Positions 15,511 through 26,897 of a stretch of 64,000 nt of DNA are shown piece by piece. Both the position numbers and the translations under genes were made by a program. The stretch comes from Cyanobium sp. CH-040 (GTDB taxonomy: Bacteria > Cyanobacteriota > Cyanobacteriia > PCC-6307 > Cyanobiaceae): assembly GCF_024346135.1 (NCBI RefSeq), contig NZ_JAGQCJ010000001.1, positions 372,001-436,000 on the forward strand, in the 5' to 3' direction. The notes beneath the pieces were generated by a model. It saw only the letters and a list, made by a program, of their open reading frames with translations. It made no database searches and was not told where the DNA came from. Within the stretch, counting starts at the first letter, position 1, and the number at the start of each line of letters is the position of its first letter.

Positions 15511-16934
15511 GGCCCGTTCTCGCTGCTGCGGCTCCTCTCGCTGCTGCCGCTCGTGCTGTCCGCTCCACCCCCGGCCTGCCAGCTGCGCTGCAGCAGCTCC
15601 AGCGGGTGCAGCACCGGCAGTGGCTGGTCCTGATCGGCCATGTGCTGGCGGATCTGCAGTGTGCAGCCGATGTTGGCGCTCACCGCCAGCGCGGCGCCGG
15701 TGCCGGCCAGATCGGCCGCCTTGATGCGCCCCAGCTCGGCGGCCTCTGCGGGCTGCACCAGGTTGTAGATGCCGGCGCTGCCGCAGCACACGCCCGCCTC
15801 CACCGCCTCCTTCACGCGCAGGTGGGGGATCTGGCGCAGCAGCTGGCGCGGCTGCTCGCGGATGCCCTGGCCGTGGAGCATGTGGCAGGCGTCGTGGTAC
15901 GCCACCGCCAGGGGCCGCTCGGCACTGGCGGGGGTGCCGTCGGCGTGGGCGAGGGGCGCCAGCTGGGAGCGGAACGCCTCGCTCAGCCCCAGCCGGGCCA
16001 GGAACTCATGGGCGTCCTGCACCTGGGACGCGAAGTCCGCCCCGCGTCCGGCCCAGCCGGGCTCCTCCGCGAGGATCGCGCCGTAATGCTTGAGCGTGTG
16101 GCCGCAGCCCGATGCCGCCACCAGCACCGCATCCAGCGGCCCGACGCCGGCGAAGCTCTCCACCAGCGCGCCCGCCAGCGCCCGCGTCTGCACCAGTTCC
16201 CCCTGGTGGTGGGTGGCGGCGCCGCAGCAGCCCTGTTCCCTGGGGATCACCACCTCGATGCCGTTGGCGCTGAGCACCTCCACCGCCGCCCGGTTCACCG
16301 CCGGATCGAACAGCCGCTGCACGCAGCCCAGCACCAGACCCACCCGCGCCCGTCGCTCCCCCCGGGCCGGCACCACCGCGGGGACATCGTCGCGGAAGGC
16401 CTCCGGCGCCAGCGGCGGCAGCAGCCGCTCCATCGCCTCCAGCTGGGGTCCGAGCAGCCGGGTGAGGCCGCTGCGCCGCGCCAGCCGCTGCAGCGGTGTG
16501 CCGGTGTAGGCCCGCAGCGGCGTGAGCACGGCCCGCAGCCGGGCGGGGTAGGGCAGCAGGGCGAACAGCAGCCGGCGGAAGGCCCGCTGGGCCGGCGTGC
16601 GCAGCTCCGGCGCGTTGAGTTTGGGGCGGGTGGCCTCGATCAGCTGGTCGTAGCGCACCCCTGACGGGCAGGCGCTGACGCAGGCCAGGCAGCCCAGGCA
16701 GCTGTCGAAGTGGCCGGCCAGGGTGGCATCGAGCTGCAACTCGCCGGCCTCGATCGCCTTGAGGGCATGGATGCGGCCCCGCGGCGAATCCATCTCCGTG
16801 CCCAGCACCCGGTAGCTGGCGCAGCTGGGCAGGCAGAAGCCGCAGTGCACGCAGGGATCGGTGGCCGACCCGGCGGCGACTGGGCCAGGAGTGGCGTCGA
16901 GACTGGGGGGGGGCTGGGAGCCGAAAGCATTCAT
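15507..16934 (-). CDS. glcF: Glycolate oxidase iron-sulfur subunit
   Basis: 475 residues. Two 4Fe-4S motifs sit at the N-terminus: C28-x2-C31-x2-C34-x3-C38 and C79-x2-C82-x2-C85-x3-C89-P. Two cysteine-rich CCG domains follow (GCCGAATHH and VCCGSAG), the pattern of GlcF and related hydroxyacid dehydrogenase subunits. In cyanobacteria it passes electrons from glycolate oxidation during photorespiration. The partner glcD is not in the window. It starts at ATG 16934; icd ends 28 bases upstream on the same strand. Confidence 0.85.
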   Translation of the reverse strand: MNAFGSQPPPSLDATPGPVAAGSATDPCVHCGFCLPSCASYRVLGTEMDSPRGRIHALKAIEAGELQLDATLAGHFDSCLGCLACVSACPSGVRYDQLIEATRPKLNAPELRTPAQRAFRRLLFALLPYPARLRAVLTPLRAYTGTPLQRLARRSGLTRLLGPQLEAMERLLPPLAPEAFRDDVPAVVPARGERRARVGLVLGCVQRLFDPAVNRAAVEVLSANGIEVVIPREQGCCGAATHHQGELVQTRALAGALVESFAGVGPLDAVLVAASGCGHTLKHYGAILAEEPGWAGRGADFASQVQDAHEFLARLGLSEAFRSQLAPLAHADGTPASAERPLAVAYHDACHMLHGQGIREQPRQLLRQIPHLRVKEAVEAGVCCGSAGIYNLVQPAEAAELGRIKAADLAGTGAALAVSANIGCTLQIRQHMADQDQPLPVLHPLELLQRSWQAGGGADSTSGSSERSRSSENGP

Positions 16935-16962
16935 GGGGGCAGTCTGGCGCCCGGATGCCGGC

Positions 16963-18441
16963 TCACCCCCCGAAGTGGCGCACCACCGCCTCGGCGAAGC
17001 CGCTGCAGCTCACCGGCTCCACGCGGGGCTCCATCAGGCGCGCCAGGTCGTAGGTGACCTCCTTGTTGGCGATCGCGGCGCTCAGCCCCTGGGTGATCAG
17101 GTCGGCGGCTTCCTGCCAGCCCATGTACTCCAGCATCATCACGCCGCTGAGGATCACCGAGCCGGGGTTGATGCGGTCGAGGCCGGCGTGCTTTGGGGCG
17201 GTGCCGTGGGTGGCCTCGAAGATCGCCGCACTGTCGCCGATGTTGGCGCCCGGGGCCATGCCCAGGCCGCCCACCACGGCGGCGGCGGCGTCGCTCACGT
17301 AGTCGCCGTTGAGGTTGAGCGTGGCCAGCACCGAGTACTCCTGGGGGCGGGTCTGGATCTGCTGGAAGATGCTGTCGGCGATGCGGTCATCGACCATCAC
17401 CATCTGCTTCCACTGGCCGTTGCCGTGGGAGGCGCCGATGGCATCGAGCACCCCCTGCACCTCGGCGCAGATCGCTTCCTTCTTCTCCGGCGTGAGGGCG
17501 TCGTAGCCCGGGTCCACCAGGCGGGCGTTGGCCTCCACGCTCAGGCCCGGATTGCGGTCGGCGTTATCGAGGATCCAGCTCTCGCGCTCGGTGACGCACA
17601 CGTCGCGGAACTCCGTGGTGGCCAGCTCGTAGCCCCAGTCGCGGAAGGCGCCCTCGGTGAACTTCATGATGTTGCCCTTGTGCACCAGCGTCACGTGGCG
17701 CTTGTCGCCCTCGAGCCTGAGGGCGTGCTGGATCGCCTTGCGGATGTGGCGCTGGCTGCCGAACTTGCTCACCGGCTTGATGCCGATGCCGGCGCCCTCG
17801 GGGATGCGGCGGTTGCCGAGCTTGCCGTTGGCCGGGATCACCGTCTCGTTGAGGTGCCGGATCAGCTCCACGCAGACCGGATCGCTGGCTTCCCACTCGA
17901 TCCCCATGTAGATGTCTTCCGTGTTCTCCCTGTAGACGATCACGTCCAGGTCCTGGGGCCGCTTGTGGGGGCTGGGGGTGCCCTCGTAGTAGCGGCAGGG
18001 CCGCACGCAGCAGTAGAGGTCGAAGATCTGGCGAAGGGCCACGTTCAGCGAGCGGATGCCGCCGCCGATCGGCGTGGTGAGCGGGCCCTTGATCGCCACG
18101 CCGTAGGTGCGGATGGCGGTGAGGGTGTCCTCCGGCAGGTACTGGTAGGTGCCGTAGAGGTCGCAGGCCTCATCGCCCGCGTACACCTTGAACCACTCGA
18201 TGCGCCGCTCGCCGCCGTAGGCCCTGGCCACCGCCGCGTCCAGCACCCGCTGGGTGGCGGGCCAGATGTCCACGCCGGTGCCGTCGCCGCGGATGAAGGG
18301 GATGATCGGGTCATTCGGCACCACCGGCTGGCCGTTCTCGAAGCGGATCGCCGTGCCCGCGCTGGGGGGCGTGAGCTTCTCGTACTGGTCCAGGCCCTGG
18401 ACCGGTGACTGGAGCGAGGCGCTGGCGGAGCCGGTAGCCAT
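16963..18441 (-). CDS. icd: NADP-dependent isocitrate dehydrogenase
   Basis: 492 residues; converts isocitrate to 2-oxoglutarate with CO2 and NADPH, supplying the carbon skeleton for ammonia assimilation. The N-terminal block FIRGDGTGVDIWPA and the later RENTEDIYMGIEWE and ATHGTAPKHAG are characteristic of the dimeric bacterial enzyme. It is longer than the roughly 416-residue E. coli enzyme, as cyanobacterial copies are, with an insert near residues 245-300. Start ATG 18441. The divergent upstream region contains a repeat pair and hairpin that could regulate it. I see no clear GTA-N8-TAC NtcA site. Confidence 0.95.
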   Translation of the reverse strand: MATGSASASLQSPVQGLDQYEKLTPPSAGTAIRFENGQPVVPNDPIIPFIRGDGTGVDIWPATQRVLDAAVARAYGGERRIEWFKVYAGDEACDLYGTYQYLPEDTLTAIRTYGVAIKGPLTTPIGGGIRSLNVALRQIFDLYCCVRPCRYYEGTPSPHKRPQDLDVIVYRENTEDIYMGIEWEASDPVCVELIRHLNETVIPANGKLGNRRIPEGAGIGIKPVSKFGSQRHIRKAIQHALRLEGDKRHVTLVHKGNIMKFTEGAFRDWGYELATTEFRDVCVTERESWILDNADRNPGLSVEANARLVDPGYDALTPEKKEAICAEVQGVLDAIGASHGNGQWKQMVMVDDRIADSIFQQIQTRPQEYSVLATLNLNGDYVSDAAAAVVGGLGMAPGANIGDSAAIFEATHGTAPKHAGLDRINPGSVILSGVMMLEYMGWQEAADLITQGLSAAIANKEVTYDLARLMEPRVEPVSCSGFAEAVVRHFGG

Positions 18442-18466
18442 TCGTGCGGCACTGACGCAGGGGCGA

Positions 18467-18517
18467 CATTAGGTTTCAGGACCGGCCGGTTCTGCTCAGC
18501 ACCAACCGGTTGTGCTG
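18467..18517. promoter_or_regulatory. Candidate icd control region: direct repeats spaced 20 bp plus inverted repeat
   Basis: In the 132-base gap between icd (minus) and the hypothetical gene (plus), CCGGTT-N-TGCT occurs twice, at 18486-18496 and 18506-18516, exactly 20 bases apart (about two helix turns). The second copy is the right arm of an imperfect inverted repeat at 18497-18517 centred on AACCGGTT. A weak -10-like TAATGT (minus strand, 18472-18467) lies on the icd side. This could bind a dimeric regulator; no regulator is identified. Confidence 0.35.
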
Positions 18518-18573
18518 AAGGTCTCACGCACCCATCCCCTCACCCGCCCCATCCGCTCACGCACGCATCCGGC

Positions 18574-19041
18574 ATGAACGCCGCCGACCAGGCCCGCAAT
18601 CTGGAACTGGCCCAGGCGATCGCCTCGGTGGCGGCTCTCTTCCGCCGTCATTTCCCCGACGCCCGCGCCAACCTCACCCCCTGGCGGGACGACCCCCTAA
18701 CCCGCGCCTGGGCCGAGCAGGAGAGCCTCGACCTCTCCTTCCATTTCCCCGGCTGGAATCCGCGCAACCAGTGCCGCTCGATGCTCGTGCAGCTGCGCCT
18801 GGAGCACCCGCCCCTCCAGGGCTGCGGCGGCGAGCCGGCACGGCCGCGGCTGATCGGCGTGCTGATCCGCGGTCTCACCTATGAATCCGAGCGCTGGCGG
18901 CTGGCCACCATGGGCGACTGGCAGCCCTCCGGCAGCCACCTCCCCCAGCCGGCGGTGGTGAGCAAGCTGCAGCAGGTGTGCCGCGACCTGTTCGCGCTGT
19001 TCGGTGGCGCCGAGTCCGACACCGATGCAGCCGTGGCGTAA
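18574..19041 (+). CDS. Conserved hypothetical protein
   Basis: 155 residues, soluble, no signal peptide or membrane segment. I do not recognise a named domain. Tryptophan- and proline-rich patches (NLTPWRDD, FHFPGWNPRNQ, LATMGDWQPSG) and a helical C-terminus (about 128-145) suggest a small folded protein. It lies between icd (divergent) and the haem oxygenase gene (77 bases downstream, same strand); a link to tetrapyrrole metabolism is only positional. Codon use matches neighbours. Confidence 0.65.
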   Translation: MNAADQARNLELAQAIASVAALFRRHFPDARANLTPWRDDPLTRAWAEQESLDLSFHFPGWNPRNQCRSMLVQLRLEHPPLQGCGGEPARPRLIGVLIRGLTYESERWRLATMGDWQPSGSHLPQPAVVSKLQQVCRDLFALFGGAESDTDAAVA

Positions 19042-19082
19042 CCCTTCGCAACCTGAACAGGCCCTGCGCCGGAGCCCGCCCC

Positions 19083-19088
19083 TAACTT
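19083..19088 (+). promoter_or_regulatory. Possible -10 element of the haem oxygenase gene
   Basis: TAACTT sits 31 bases before the haem oxygenase ATG in a locally AT-richer patch of the 77-base gap. The spacing would give a leader of about 25 bases. No convincing -35 hexamer is present 17 bases upstream, so this is tentative. Confidence 0.3.
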
Positions 19089-19118
19089 GTTGGCTCGCCA
19101 GCGTCGAGCCCCTCTCCC

Positions 19119-19844
19119 ATGGCCGTTGCCCTTGCCTCCCAGCTGCGTGAAGGCACCAAGAAAGCCCACACCATGGCCGAGAACACCGGCTTCGTGAGCT
19201 GCTTCCTCAAGGGCGTGGTGGACAAGGCCAGCTACCGCACCCTGGTGGCCGACCTCTACTTCGTGTATGCGGCGATGGAAGAGGAGATCGGCCGGCTGCG
19301 CGAGCAGGGCCATCCGGTGGTGGCGCCGGTGGGTTTCCCCGAGCTCAACCGCCGCGAGTCCCTGGAGCGCGACCTGGCCTACTACTTCGGCGCCGACTGG
19401 CGCGGCAGCGTGCAGGCCACGCCCGCGGCCCAGGAGTACGTGGCCCGCATCCACCAGGTGGCCGCCGAGGCCCCCGAGCTGCTGGTGGGCCACCACTACA
19501 CCCGCTACATCGGCGATCTCTCGGGCGGCCAGATCCTCAAGGCCATCGCCCAGAAGGCCATGAACCTGGGCGAGCACGACGGGCTGCGCTTCTACGAATT
19601 CGACGCCATCGCCGACGAGAAGGCGTTCAAGACCAACTACCGCAGCGTGCTCGACAGCCTGCCGATCGATCAGGCCACCGCTGACCGCATCGTGGCGGAG
19701 GCCAACCAGGCCTTCCACCTGAACATGAAGATGTTCCAGGAGCTGGAGGGCAACCTGATCGCCGCCATCGGCAAGGTGCTGTTCGGCTTCCTCACCCGCC
19801 GCCAGCGCGCCGGCAGCACCGAGGCCGTCGCCGCCCGCGCCTGA
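19119..19844 (+). CDS. ho1: Haem oxygenase (biliverdin-forming)
   Basis: 241 residues. Opens haem to biliverdin IX-alpha, CO and iron using reduced ferredoxin, the entry step for phycobilin and phytochrome chromophores. The proximal haem ligand is His17 in TKKAHTMAENTGF; the distal-helix block GDLSGGQILKAIAQKA and the HHYTRYIGD stretch are classic. Length matches cyanobacterial HO1 (about 240). No other bilin gene is visible in the window. Often written ho1 or pbsA. Confidence 0.95.
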   Translation: MAVALASQLREGTKKAHTMAENTGFVSCFLKGVVDKASYRTLVADLYFVYAAMEEEIGRLREQGHPVVAPVGFPELNRRESLERDLAYYFGADWRGSVQATPAAQEYVARIHQVAAEAPELLVGHHYTRYIGDLSGGQILKAIAQKAMNLGEHDGLRFYEFDAIADEKAFKTNYRSVLDSLPIDQATADRIVAEANQAFHLNMKMFQELEGNLIAAIGKVLFGFLTRRQRAGSTEAVAARA

Positions 19845-19885
19845 GCCGGCCTGCGGCAGAGTCGGCCCGCCCGGCCGCCCTGCCC

Positions 19886-20959
19886 TTGCGTCCCCTCCGC
19901 TTCCTGGTGCCTGGCACCAGCGGCCGCCTGCGCGGCGGCGGCCTGCTGGTGGAGCTGCAGACGGCCCGGCTGCTGCAGCAGCTGCTGTCCACCGAGGTGG
20001 TCACCTACCGGCAGCGGGAGGAGGGCCGCCCCTTCCTGGCCGACCTGCTGCGGGCCGAGCCGCTCACCGGCCCGGCGGCCCGGCGGGTGCTCTGGATCGT
20101 GAGCTGGGGCTTCGAGGTGCCGCGCCAGCTGCGCGCCCTGCGCGGCCGCCCGGTGGCCTACCACGCCCACAGCAGTGGCTACGGCTTCTGCCTGCCCCCC
20201 GGCGTGCCGGTGCTGGCCGCCAGCCGCAACACCCTCGGCTACTGGGGGCAGTGGGCCAGCCGCAATCCCCTCTTCCTGGTGCCCAACGCCCTCGCGCCGA
20301 TGTGGCACGAGCGCGGCGACCGGCCCGGCAACCTCGGCGCCGTGCCGGTGCCCGGGGGGCGCTCGATCGATGTGCTGGTGCAGCGGCGCAAGAGCAGTGC
20401 CTACGTGCTGGAGCGGCTGGTGCCGGCCCTGCGCGCCCGCGGCCTGGCGGTGACGGTGCAGGACGGCTGGGTGGACGATCTGGTGACCCTGTTCAACAGC
20501 GCCAGGGTGGTGCTCTACGACTCGGCCGACCACTGGCGCGTCAGCGGCGTGAGCGAGGGCTTCGGGCTGCCGCCGGTCGAGGCGCTGGCCTGCGGCTGCG
20601 TGGTGTTCAGCAGTTTCAACCACGCCCTGGCCGACAGCCTCGATCCCGGCGGCATGGCGCACCAGATCGGTGCCGGCACCCTCAGCGCCGATGTGGAGCG
20701 GATCGCCGCGGCGGCGGCCGATCCGGCGGCCTGGCTGCCCCCGCCCCGCCAGCTGGAGGAACTGCTGCTGGAGCTGAGTGAGCCGCGGCTGCTGCAGCGC
20801 TGGCGCTATGCCCTGGAGGCGATCAACGCCCACCTCGACCGGCTCGAGGCCGGCGAGCCGCCGCTGCGGGCCCCGGCCCTGGCGGCCCTGCGCTGGCGCC
20901 GCTGGCGCGATCGCCTTGGCCGGTTGCTGCCCTCTGGCCGCTCGCGGCGCGGTGCCTAG
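19886..20959 (+). CDS. Glycosyltransferase, family 1/4-like (GT-B)
   Basis: 357 residues. The C-terminal half carries the nucleotide-sugar signature GVSEGFGLPPVEALACGC at about 226-243, typical of GT4 enzymes. The N-terminal part is shorter and more divergent than usual for GT4. The donor and acceptor are unknown; KDO and cell-wall genes nearby hint at surface polysaccharide. The start is TTG at 19886; the next gene, the UvrD-type helicase, begins 10 bases after its stop. No membrane segment is obvious; the C-terminus is arginine-rich and could touch the membrane. Confidence 0.75.
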   Translation: MRPLRFLVPGTSGRLRGGGLLVELQTARLLQQLLSTEVVTYRQREEGRPFLADLLRAEPLTGPAARRVLWIVSWGFEVPRQLRALRGRPVAYHAHSSGYGFCLPPGVPVLAASRNTLGYWGQWASRNPLFLVPNALAPMWHERGDRPGNLGAVPVPGGRSIDVLVQRRKSSAYVLERLVPALRARGLAVTVQDGWVDDLVTLFNSARVVLYDSADHWRVSGVSEGFGLPPVEALACGCVVFSSFNHALADSLDPGGMAHQIGAGTLSADVERIAAAAADPAAWLPPPRQLEELLLELSEPRLLQRWRYALEAINAHLDRLEAGEPPLRAPALAALRWRRWRDRLGRLLPSGRSRRGA

Positions 20960-20969
20960 GGTTGCTGTG

Positions 20970-23390
<2,421 letters not shown>

Positions 23391-23406
23391 GAGCGGCGGT
23401 GCAGGC

Positions 23407-24633
23407 TTGAGCCCCGTGCTGGACCTTCCCGGCATCCCGCCGGCCCTGCCGCCGGTGCTGCTGGCGGCGGCCCGCGAGCAGCGGGCGGCCCTGGTGGGCG
23501 GCGCCGTGCGCGATCTGCTGCTGCACCGGGTGCACAACGACCCCTGGCGGGGTGTGCCCGATCTCGATCTGGTGGTGGAGGGCCGCGCCGGCGACTTCGT
23601 GCGCCGCCTGGAGCGTTCCCTGCCCCCCGGCAGCCTCCGCGCTGAGCTGGAGCATGGGGCCTACGGCACGGTGGAGCTGGAGCTGCTGGTCGACGGTCAG
23701 CCGCTGCTGCTGGATGTGGCCTCGGCCCGCCGTGAGACCTACCCGGTGGCGGGCGAGAACCCGCAGGTCACCCTCGGTGCCCTGGCCGACGACCTGGCCC
23801 GGCGCGACTTCAGCATCAACGCCATGGCCCTCGACCTGGCCAGCGGCCGCCTGCTTGATCCCCATTCCGGACAGGACGATCTGCGCCAGCGCCGGCTGCG
23901 CTGGCTGCACACCACCAGCGTGCGTGACGACCCCACCCGCCTGGTGCGCGGCGCCCGCTACGCCGCCAGGCTGGGCTTCGAGCTCGATCCCGCCAGCCGC
24001 GAGCAGGTGCGCGCCACCCTGGCCGCCTGGCCCTGGGCCTGGCGCCCCGGTGATCCCCCCGGCCTGGCGCCGACCGCCCTGGGCACGCGCCTGCGCATGG
24101 AGCTGGCACTGCTGCTGCGGCGCGAGCCCTGGCGGGCTGGCGTGGCGGCCCTGCAGCGCTGGGGTGCCCTGGTGCTGCTCGACCAGCGCCTGCAGGCCGA
24201 CCGGCGCTGGCCCCAGCGTCTCTGGTGGGCCACCCGTTTCCAGGTGCCGTTGCTGCCCGCCCTGGTTGCGGGCGCCGCAGACCCCCTGGCCCTGGCCGAA
24301 CGCCTCCAGCTCCCCCCTCGCCAGCACCGCCTGCTGGCCCAGTGGCTCGGTCTGCGCAGGCAGCTCGCGGAGGCCGGCCCGTCACCCGGCGATGCCCCCG
24401 CCTGGTGCGAGCTGCTGGAGGCTCCGGGGCATTCCCTCGAGGCGGTGACCCTGGCTCTGGTGGCCGGCGACGTGCCCCGCAGGCCTCTACTGCGGTGGCT
24501 GCTGCGCTGGCGGCAGCTCAAGAGTCCGGTGAGCGCCGCCGAGCTGATCGCCGCCGGCTGGCGGCCGGGGCCGGAGCTGGGGGCTGAGCTGCGGCGCCTA
24601 CGCTCGCAGGCTCTGGCCCAGGAGCGCTGCTGA
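23407..24633 (+). CDS. CCA tRNA nucleotidyltransferase / poly(A) polymerase family protein
   Basis: About 408 residues. The class II nucleotidyltransferase head has VGGAVRDLLL, then PDLDLVVEG with the two metal-binding aspartates, RRDFSINAMALDL and RDDPTRLVRGARYAARLGF, which together define the CCA-adding/poly(A) polymerase family. It should add or repair the 3' CCA of tRNAs. The start is uncertain: TTG 23407 is favoured; TTG 23374 would overlap the helicase by 17 bases. The stop overlaps the next ATG (TGATG), coupling it to kdsB. Confidence 0.85.
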   Translation: MSPVLDLPGIPPALPPVLLAAAREQRAALVGGAVRDLLLHRVHNDPWRGVPDLDLVVEGRAGDFVRRLERSLPPGSLRAELEHGAYGTVELELLVDGQPLLLDVASARRETYPVAGENPQVTLGALADDLARRDFSINAMALDLASGRLLDPHSGQDDLRQRRLRWLHTTSVRDDPTRLVRGARYAARLGFELDPASREQVRATLAAWPWAWRPGDPPGLAPTALGTRLRMELALLLRREPWRAGVAALQRWGALVLLDQRLQADRRWPQRLWWATRFQVPLLPALVAGAADPLALAERLQLPPRQHRLLAQWLGLRRQLAEAGPSPGDAPAWCELLEAPGHSLEAVTLALVAGDVPRRPLLRWLLRWRQLKSPVSAAELIAAGWRPGPELGAELRRLRSQALAQERC

Positions 24634-25451
24634 TGGCCCACCCGGGAGCCGCTGCGATGGGCGCCGGCAGCACCAGCCCGCCTCCTGCCGTGGTGGTGGC
24701 CGTGCCGGCGCGGCTGGCCTCCTCGCGGCTGCCGGGCAAGGTGATGGCGGACATCGGCGGCAGGCCGATGCTGCAGCACGTGCTGCAGCGCTGCCGTCTG
24801 GCCCGTGGGGTGACGGCGGTGTTCGCCTGCACCGACAGCCCGGAGGTGCTTGAGGCCGCCCGCAGCTGGGGTTTCGAGGGGCTGCTCACCCCCGAGAGCT
24901 GCAGCAGCGGCAGCGAGCGCCTGGCAGCCGTGACCGGCGAGCTGGTGGGCGCCGGTGGCGCCTCACCCCACGACACGCTGGTGATCAATGTGCAGGGCGA
25001 TCAGCCCCTGCTCGATCCAGCCATCATCGAGGCGATGGTGGAGCGGTTCGCCCGCCTGCGACGGCCGCCCGTGCTCACGCCGGTGTACCGGCTGGGGCCC
25101 GAGAAGATCCATGACCCCAACGTGGTGAAGGTGCTGCGCGCCGCCGACGGCCGGGCGATCACCTTCTCCCGCAGTGCCCTGCCCCATGTGCGCGATCTGC
25201 CACCGGATCAGTGGCACCAGCGCGCCAGCTACTGGGGCCATGTGGGTCTCTATGGCTTCAGGGGCGATGTGCTGGCCGGCTGGCATCAGCTCAGCCCCTC
25301 GGCCCTCGAGGACCAGGAGAAGCTCGAGCAGCTGCGCCTGATCGAGGCAGGCATCCCCATCGGCACCTATGAAGTGCCGGACGACTGTCTCTCCGTGGAC
25401 ACCGCCGAGCAGCTGGAGCAGGCCCGGGCCCTGGTGCGGGCGGCGACCTGA
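24633..25451 (+). CDS. kdsB: 3-deoxy-manno-octulosonate cytidylyltransferase
   Basis: 272 residues. Activates KDO to CMP-KDO with CTP for lipopolysaccharide or capsule synthesis. The nucleotide-binding N-terminus PARLASSRLPGKVMADI and later NVQGDQPLLDP, the DPNVVKV stretch and YGFRGDVL fit KdsB. About 15 extra residues precede the conserved core, so the true start may be the internal ATG at residue 9. It overlaps the upstream gene by one base. It converges on kdsC at 25510, so all four KDO genes lie within 3.3 kb. Confidence 0.92.
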   Translation: MAHPGAAAMGAGSTSPPPAVVVAVPARLASSRLPGKVMADIGGRPMLQHVLQRCRLARGVTAVFACTDSPEVLEAARSWGFEGLLTPESCSSGSERLAAVTGELVGAGGASPHDTLVINVQGDQPLLDPAIIEAMVERFARLRRPPVLTPVYRLGPEKIHDPNVVKVLRAADGRAITFSRSALPHVRDLPPDQWHQRASYWGHVGLYGFRGDVLAGWHQLSPSALEDQEKLEQLRLIEAGIPIGTYEVPDDCLSVDTAEQLEQARALVRAAT

Positions 25452-25509
25452 CCGCCAGGCGCCGCTGGGAGGTGGCTGCACTTCAGGCGACGTGCCGGGC
25501 CCTCGCGCT

Positions 25510-26079
25510 TCAGCCGTTGTGCTCGCGCCAGCCGTGGCGGTGCAGCGCCTCCAGCGCGCCCCGCTGCTGCAGCAGCGCCTCGGCCAGTTCCCGCAGGGCG
25601 CCGTTGCCGCCGCGGCGGCGCAGCACCCAGTCGGCGTGGCGGCGCAGGCCCCGGGCCGCGTCGGCCGGGGTGATCAGCAGGGCCACCCGCGGCCGCACGG
25701 TGAGGTCGTTGAGGTCGTCGCCGATGAAGGCCGTGTGGGCCGGCTCCACCTGCAGCTCGGCCTGCAGCTGCGCCAGGCCGGCGGCCTTGTCGCCCACCCC
25801 CACCAGGCAGTGGCGGATGTGCAGGTGCTGGGCCCGCTGCTCGATGGCGCCGCTGCGGCCGCCGCTGAGCAGGGCCACCTCGAGGCCTTCGCGCTGCAGC
25901 ATGCGCACCGCCAGGCCGTCGCGCACGTCGAAGCGCTTCACCACCCGGCCGCTCTCGTCGTAGTGCAGTCCACCGTCGGTGAGCACTCCGTCCACGTCGC
26001 ACACCAGCAGCCGCACCGCCGCCAGCCGCCGCCCCAGCCGCAGCCGCTGCAGCCGGGAGCGCAGGCCCAGGGTGCTCAC
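25510..26079 (-). CDS. kdsC: 3-deoxy-D-manno-octulosonate 8-phosphate phosphatase
   Basis: 189 residues, HAD superfamily without a large cap. The nucleophile block [11 protein letters not shown] (D28, D30) and GDDLNDL near residue 120 define KdsC. Removes phosphate from KDO-8-P made by KdsA. It starts with GTG at 26079, overlapping the kdsA stop as GTGA. Last gene of the coupled minus-strand run from moxR; it converges with kdsB across a 58-base gap with no strong terminator. Confidence 0.9.
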   Translation of the reverse strand: MSTLGLRSRLQRLRLGRRLAAVRLLVCDVDGVLTDGGLHYDESGRVVKRFDVRDGLAVRMLQREGLEVALLSGGRSGAIEQRAQHLHIRHCLVGVGDKAAGLAQLQAELQVEPAHTAFIGDDLNDLTVRPRVALLITPADAARGLRRHADWVLRRRGGNGALRELAEALLQQRGALEALHRHGWREHNG

Positions 26080-26897
26080 AGCGTGCTGACGGCGCTGCCG
26101 CCGGCGACCGCCGCCCGGATGGCCAGCAGCTGCTCGAGCAGCGCCTCCAGCCGGTGCAGCGGCACCATGTTGGGTCCGTCGCTGAGGGCCTGCTCCGGGT
26201 CGGGGTGCACCTCCAGGAACAGCCCGTCCACCCCCACCGCCATCGCCGCCCGGGCCAGGGGGGCCACGAACTCCCGCTGACCGCCGGAGCTGGTGCCGCG
26301 GCCGCCGGGCTGCTGCACGGCGTGGGTGGCGTCGAAGATCACCGGGCAGCCGGTGGCCTGCAGCTGGGGCAGGCTGCGGTAGTCAACCACCAGGGTGTTG
26401 TAGCCGAAGCTGCTGCCGCGCTCGGTGAGCCAGAGCCGCCCGCTGGCCGGATCGAGGCCGCACTCGGCCAGCTTGGCCACCACCTGGGCCATGTCCCAGG
26501 GCGCCAGGAACTGGCCCTTCTTGACGTTCACGGCCTTGTCGGTGCCGGCCACGGCCTGGGCGGCGGCCTCCAGCAGGTCGGTCTGGCGGCAGAGGAAGGC
26601 CGGAATCTGCAGCACGTCCACGGCCTGGGCCGCCGGCGCGGCCTGATGGCTCTCGTGGATGTCGGTGAGCACCGGCACGCCCAAGCGCTCGCGCACCTCC
26701 GCCAGGATCGCCAGCCCCTCCTCGGGCCCGGGGCCGCGGAACGACTTGCCCGAGCTGCGGTTGGCCTTGTCGAAGCTGGCCTTGAACACGTAGTCGATCC
26801 CCAGCCGCCCGCAGAGCCCGCTCACCTGCTCGGCGATCCGCAGCACCAGATCGCGGTTCTCGATCACGCAGGGGCCGGCGATCAGGCGGAAACTCAT
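26076..26897 (-). CDS. kdsA: 3-deoxy-8-phosphooctulonate synthase
   Basis: 273 residues; condenses arabinose-5-phosphate with phosphoenolpyruvate to KDO-8-phosphate. Family blocks are IAGPCVIE at the N-terminus, [46 protein letters not shown] and [12 protein letters not shown]. Length is normal. ATG 26897 overlaps the kdsD stop by four bases, and its own stop overlaps kdsC's GTG, so the three are coupled in pathway order KdsD-KdsA-KdsC. Confidence 0.95.
   Translation of the reverse strand: MSFRLIAGPCVIENRDLVLRIAEQVSGLCGRLGIDYVFKASFDKANRSSGKSFRGPGPEEGLAILAEVRERLGVPVLTDIHESHQAAPAAQAVDVLQIPAFLCRQTDLLEAAAQAVAGTDKAVNVKKGQFLAPWDMAQVVAKLAECGLDPASGRLWLTERGSSFGYNTLVVDYRSLPQLQATGCPVIFDATHAVQQPGGRGTSSGGQREFVAPLARAAMAVGVDGLFLEVHPDPEQALSDGPNMVPLHRLEALLEQLLAIRAAVAGGSAVSTL

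Noticed and set aside
24633-25451. Antisense or alternative product in the kdsB region
   Set aside because: Other frames there are shorter and lack motifs; the KdsB frame is complete.
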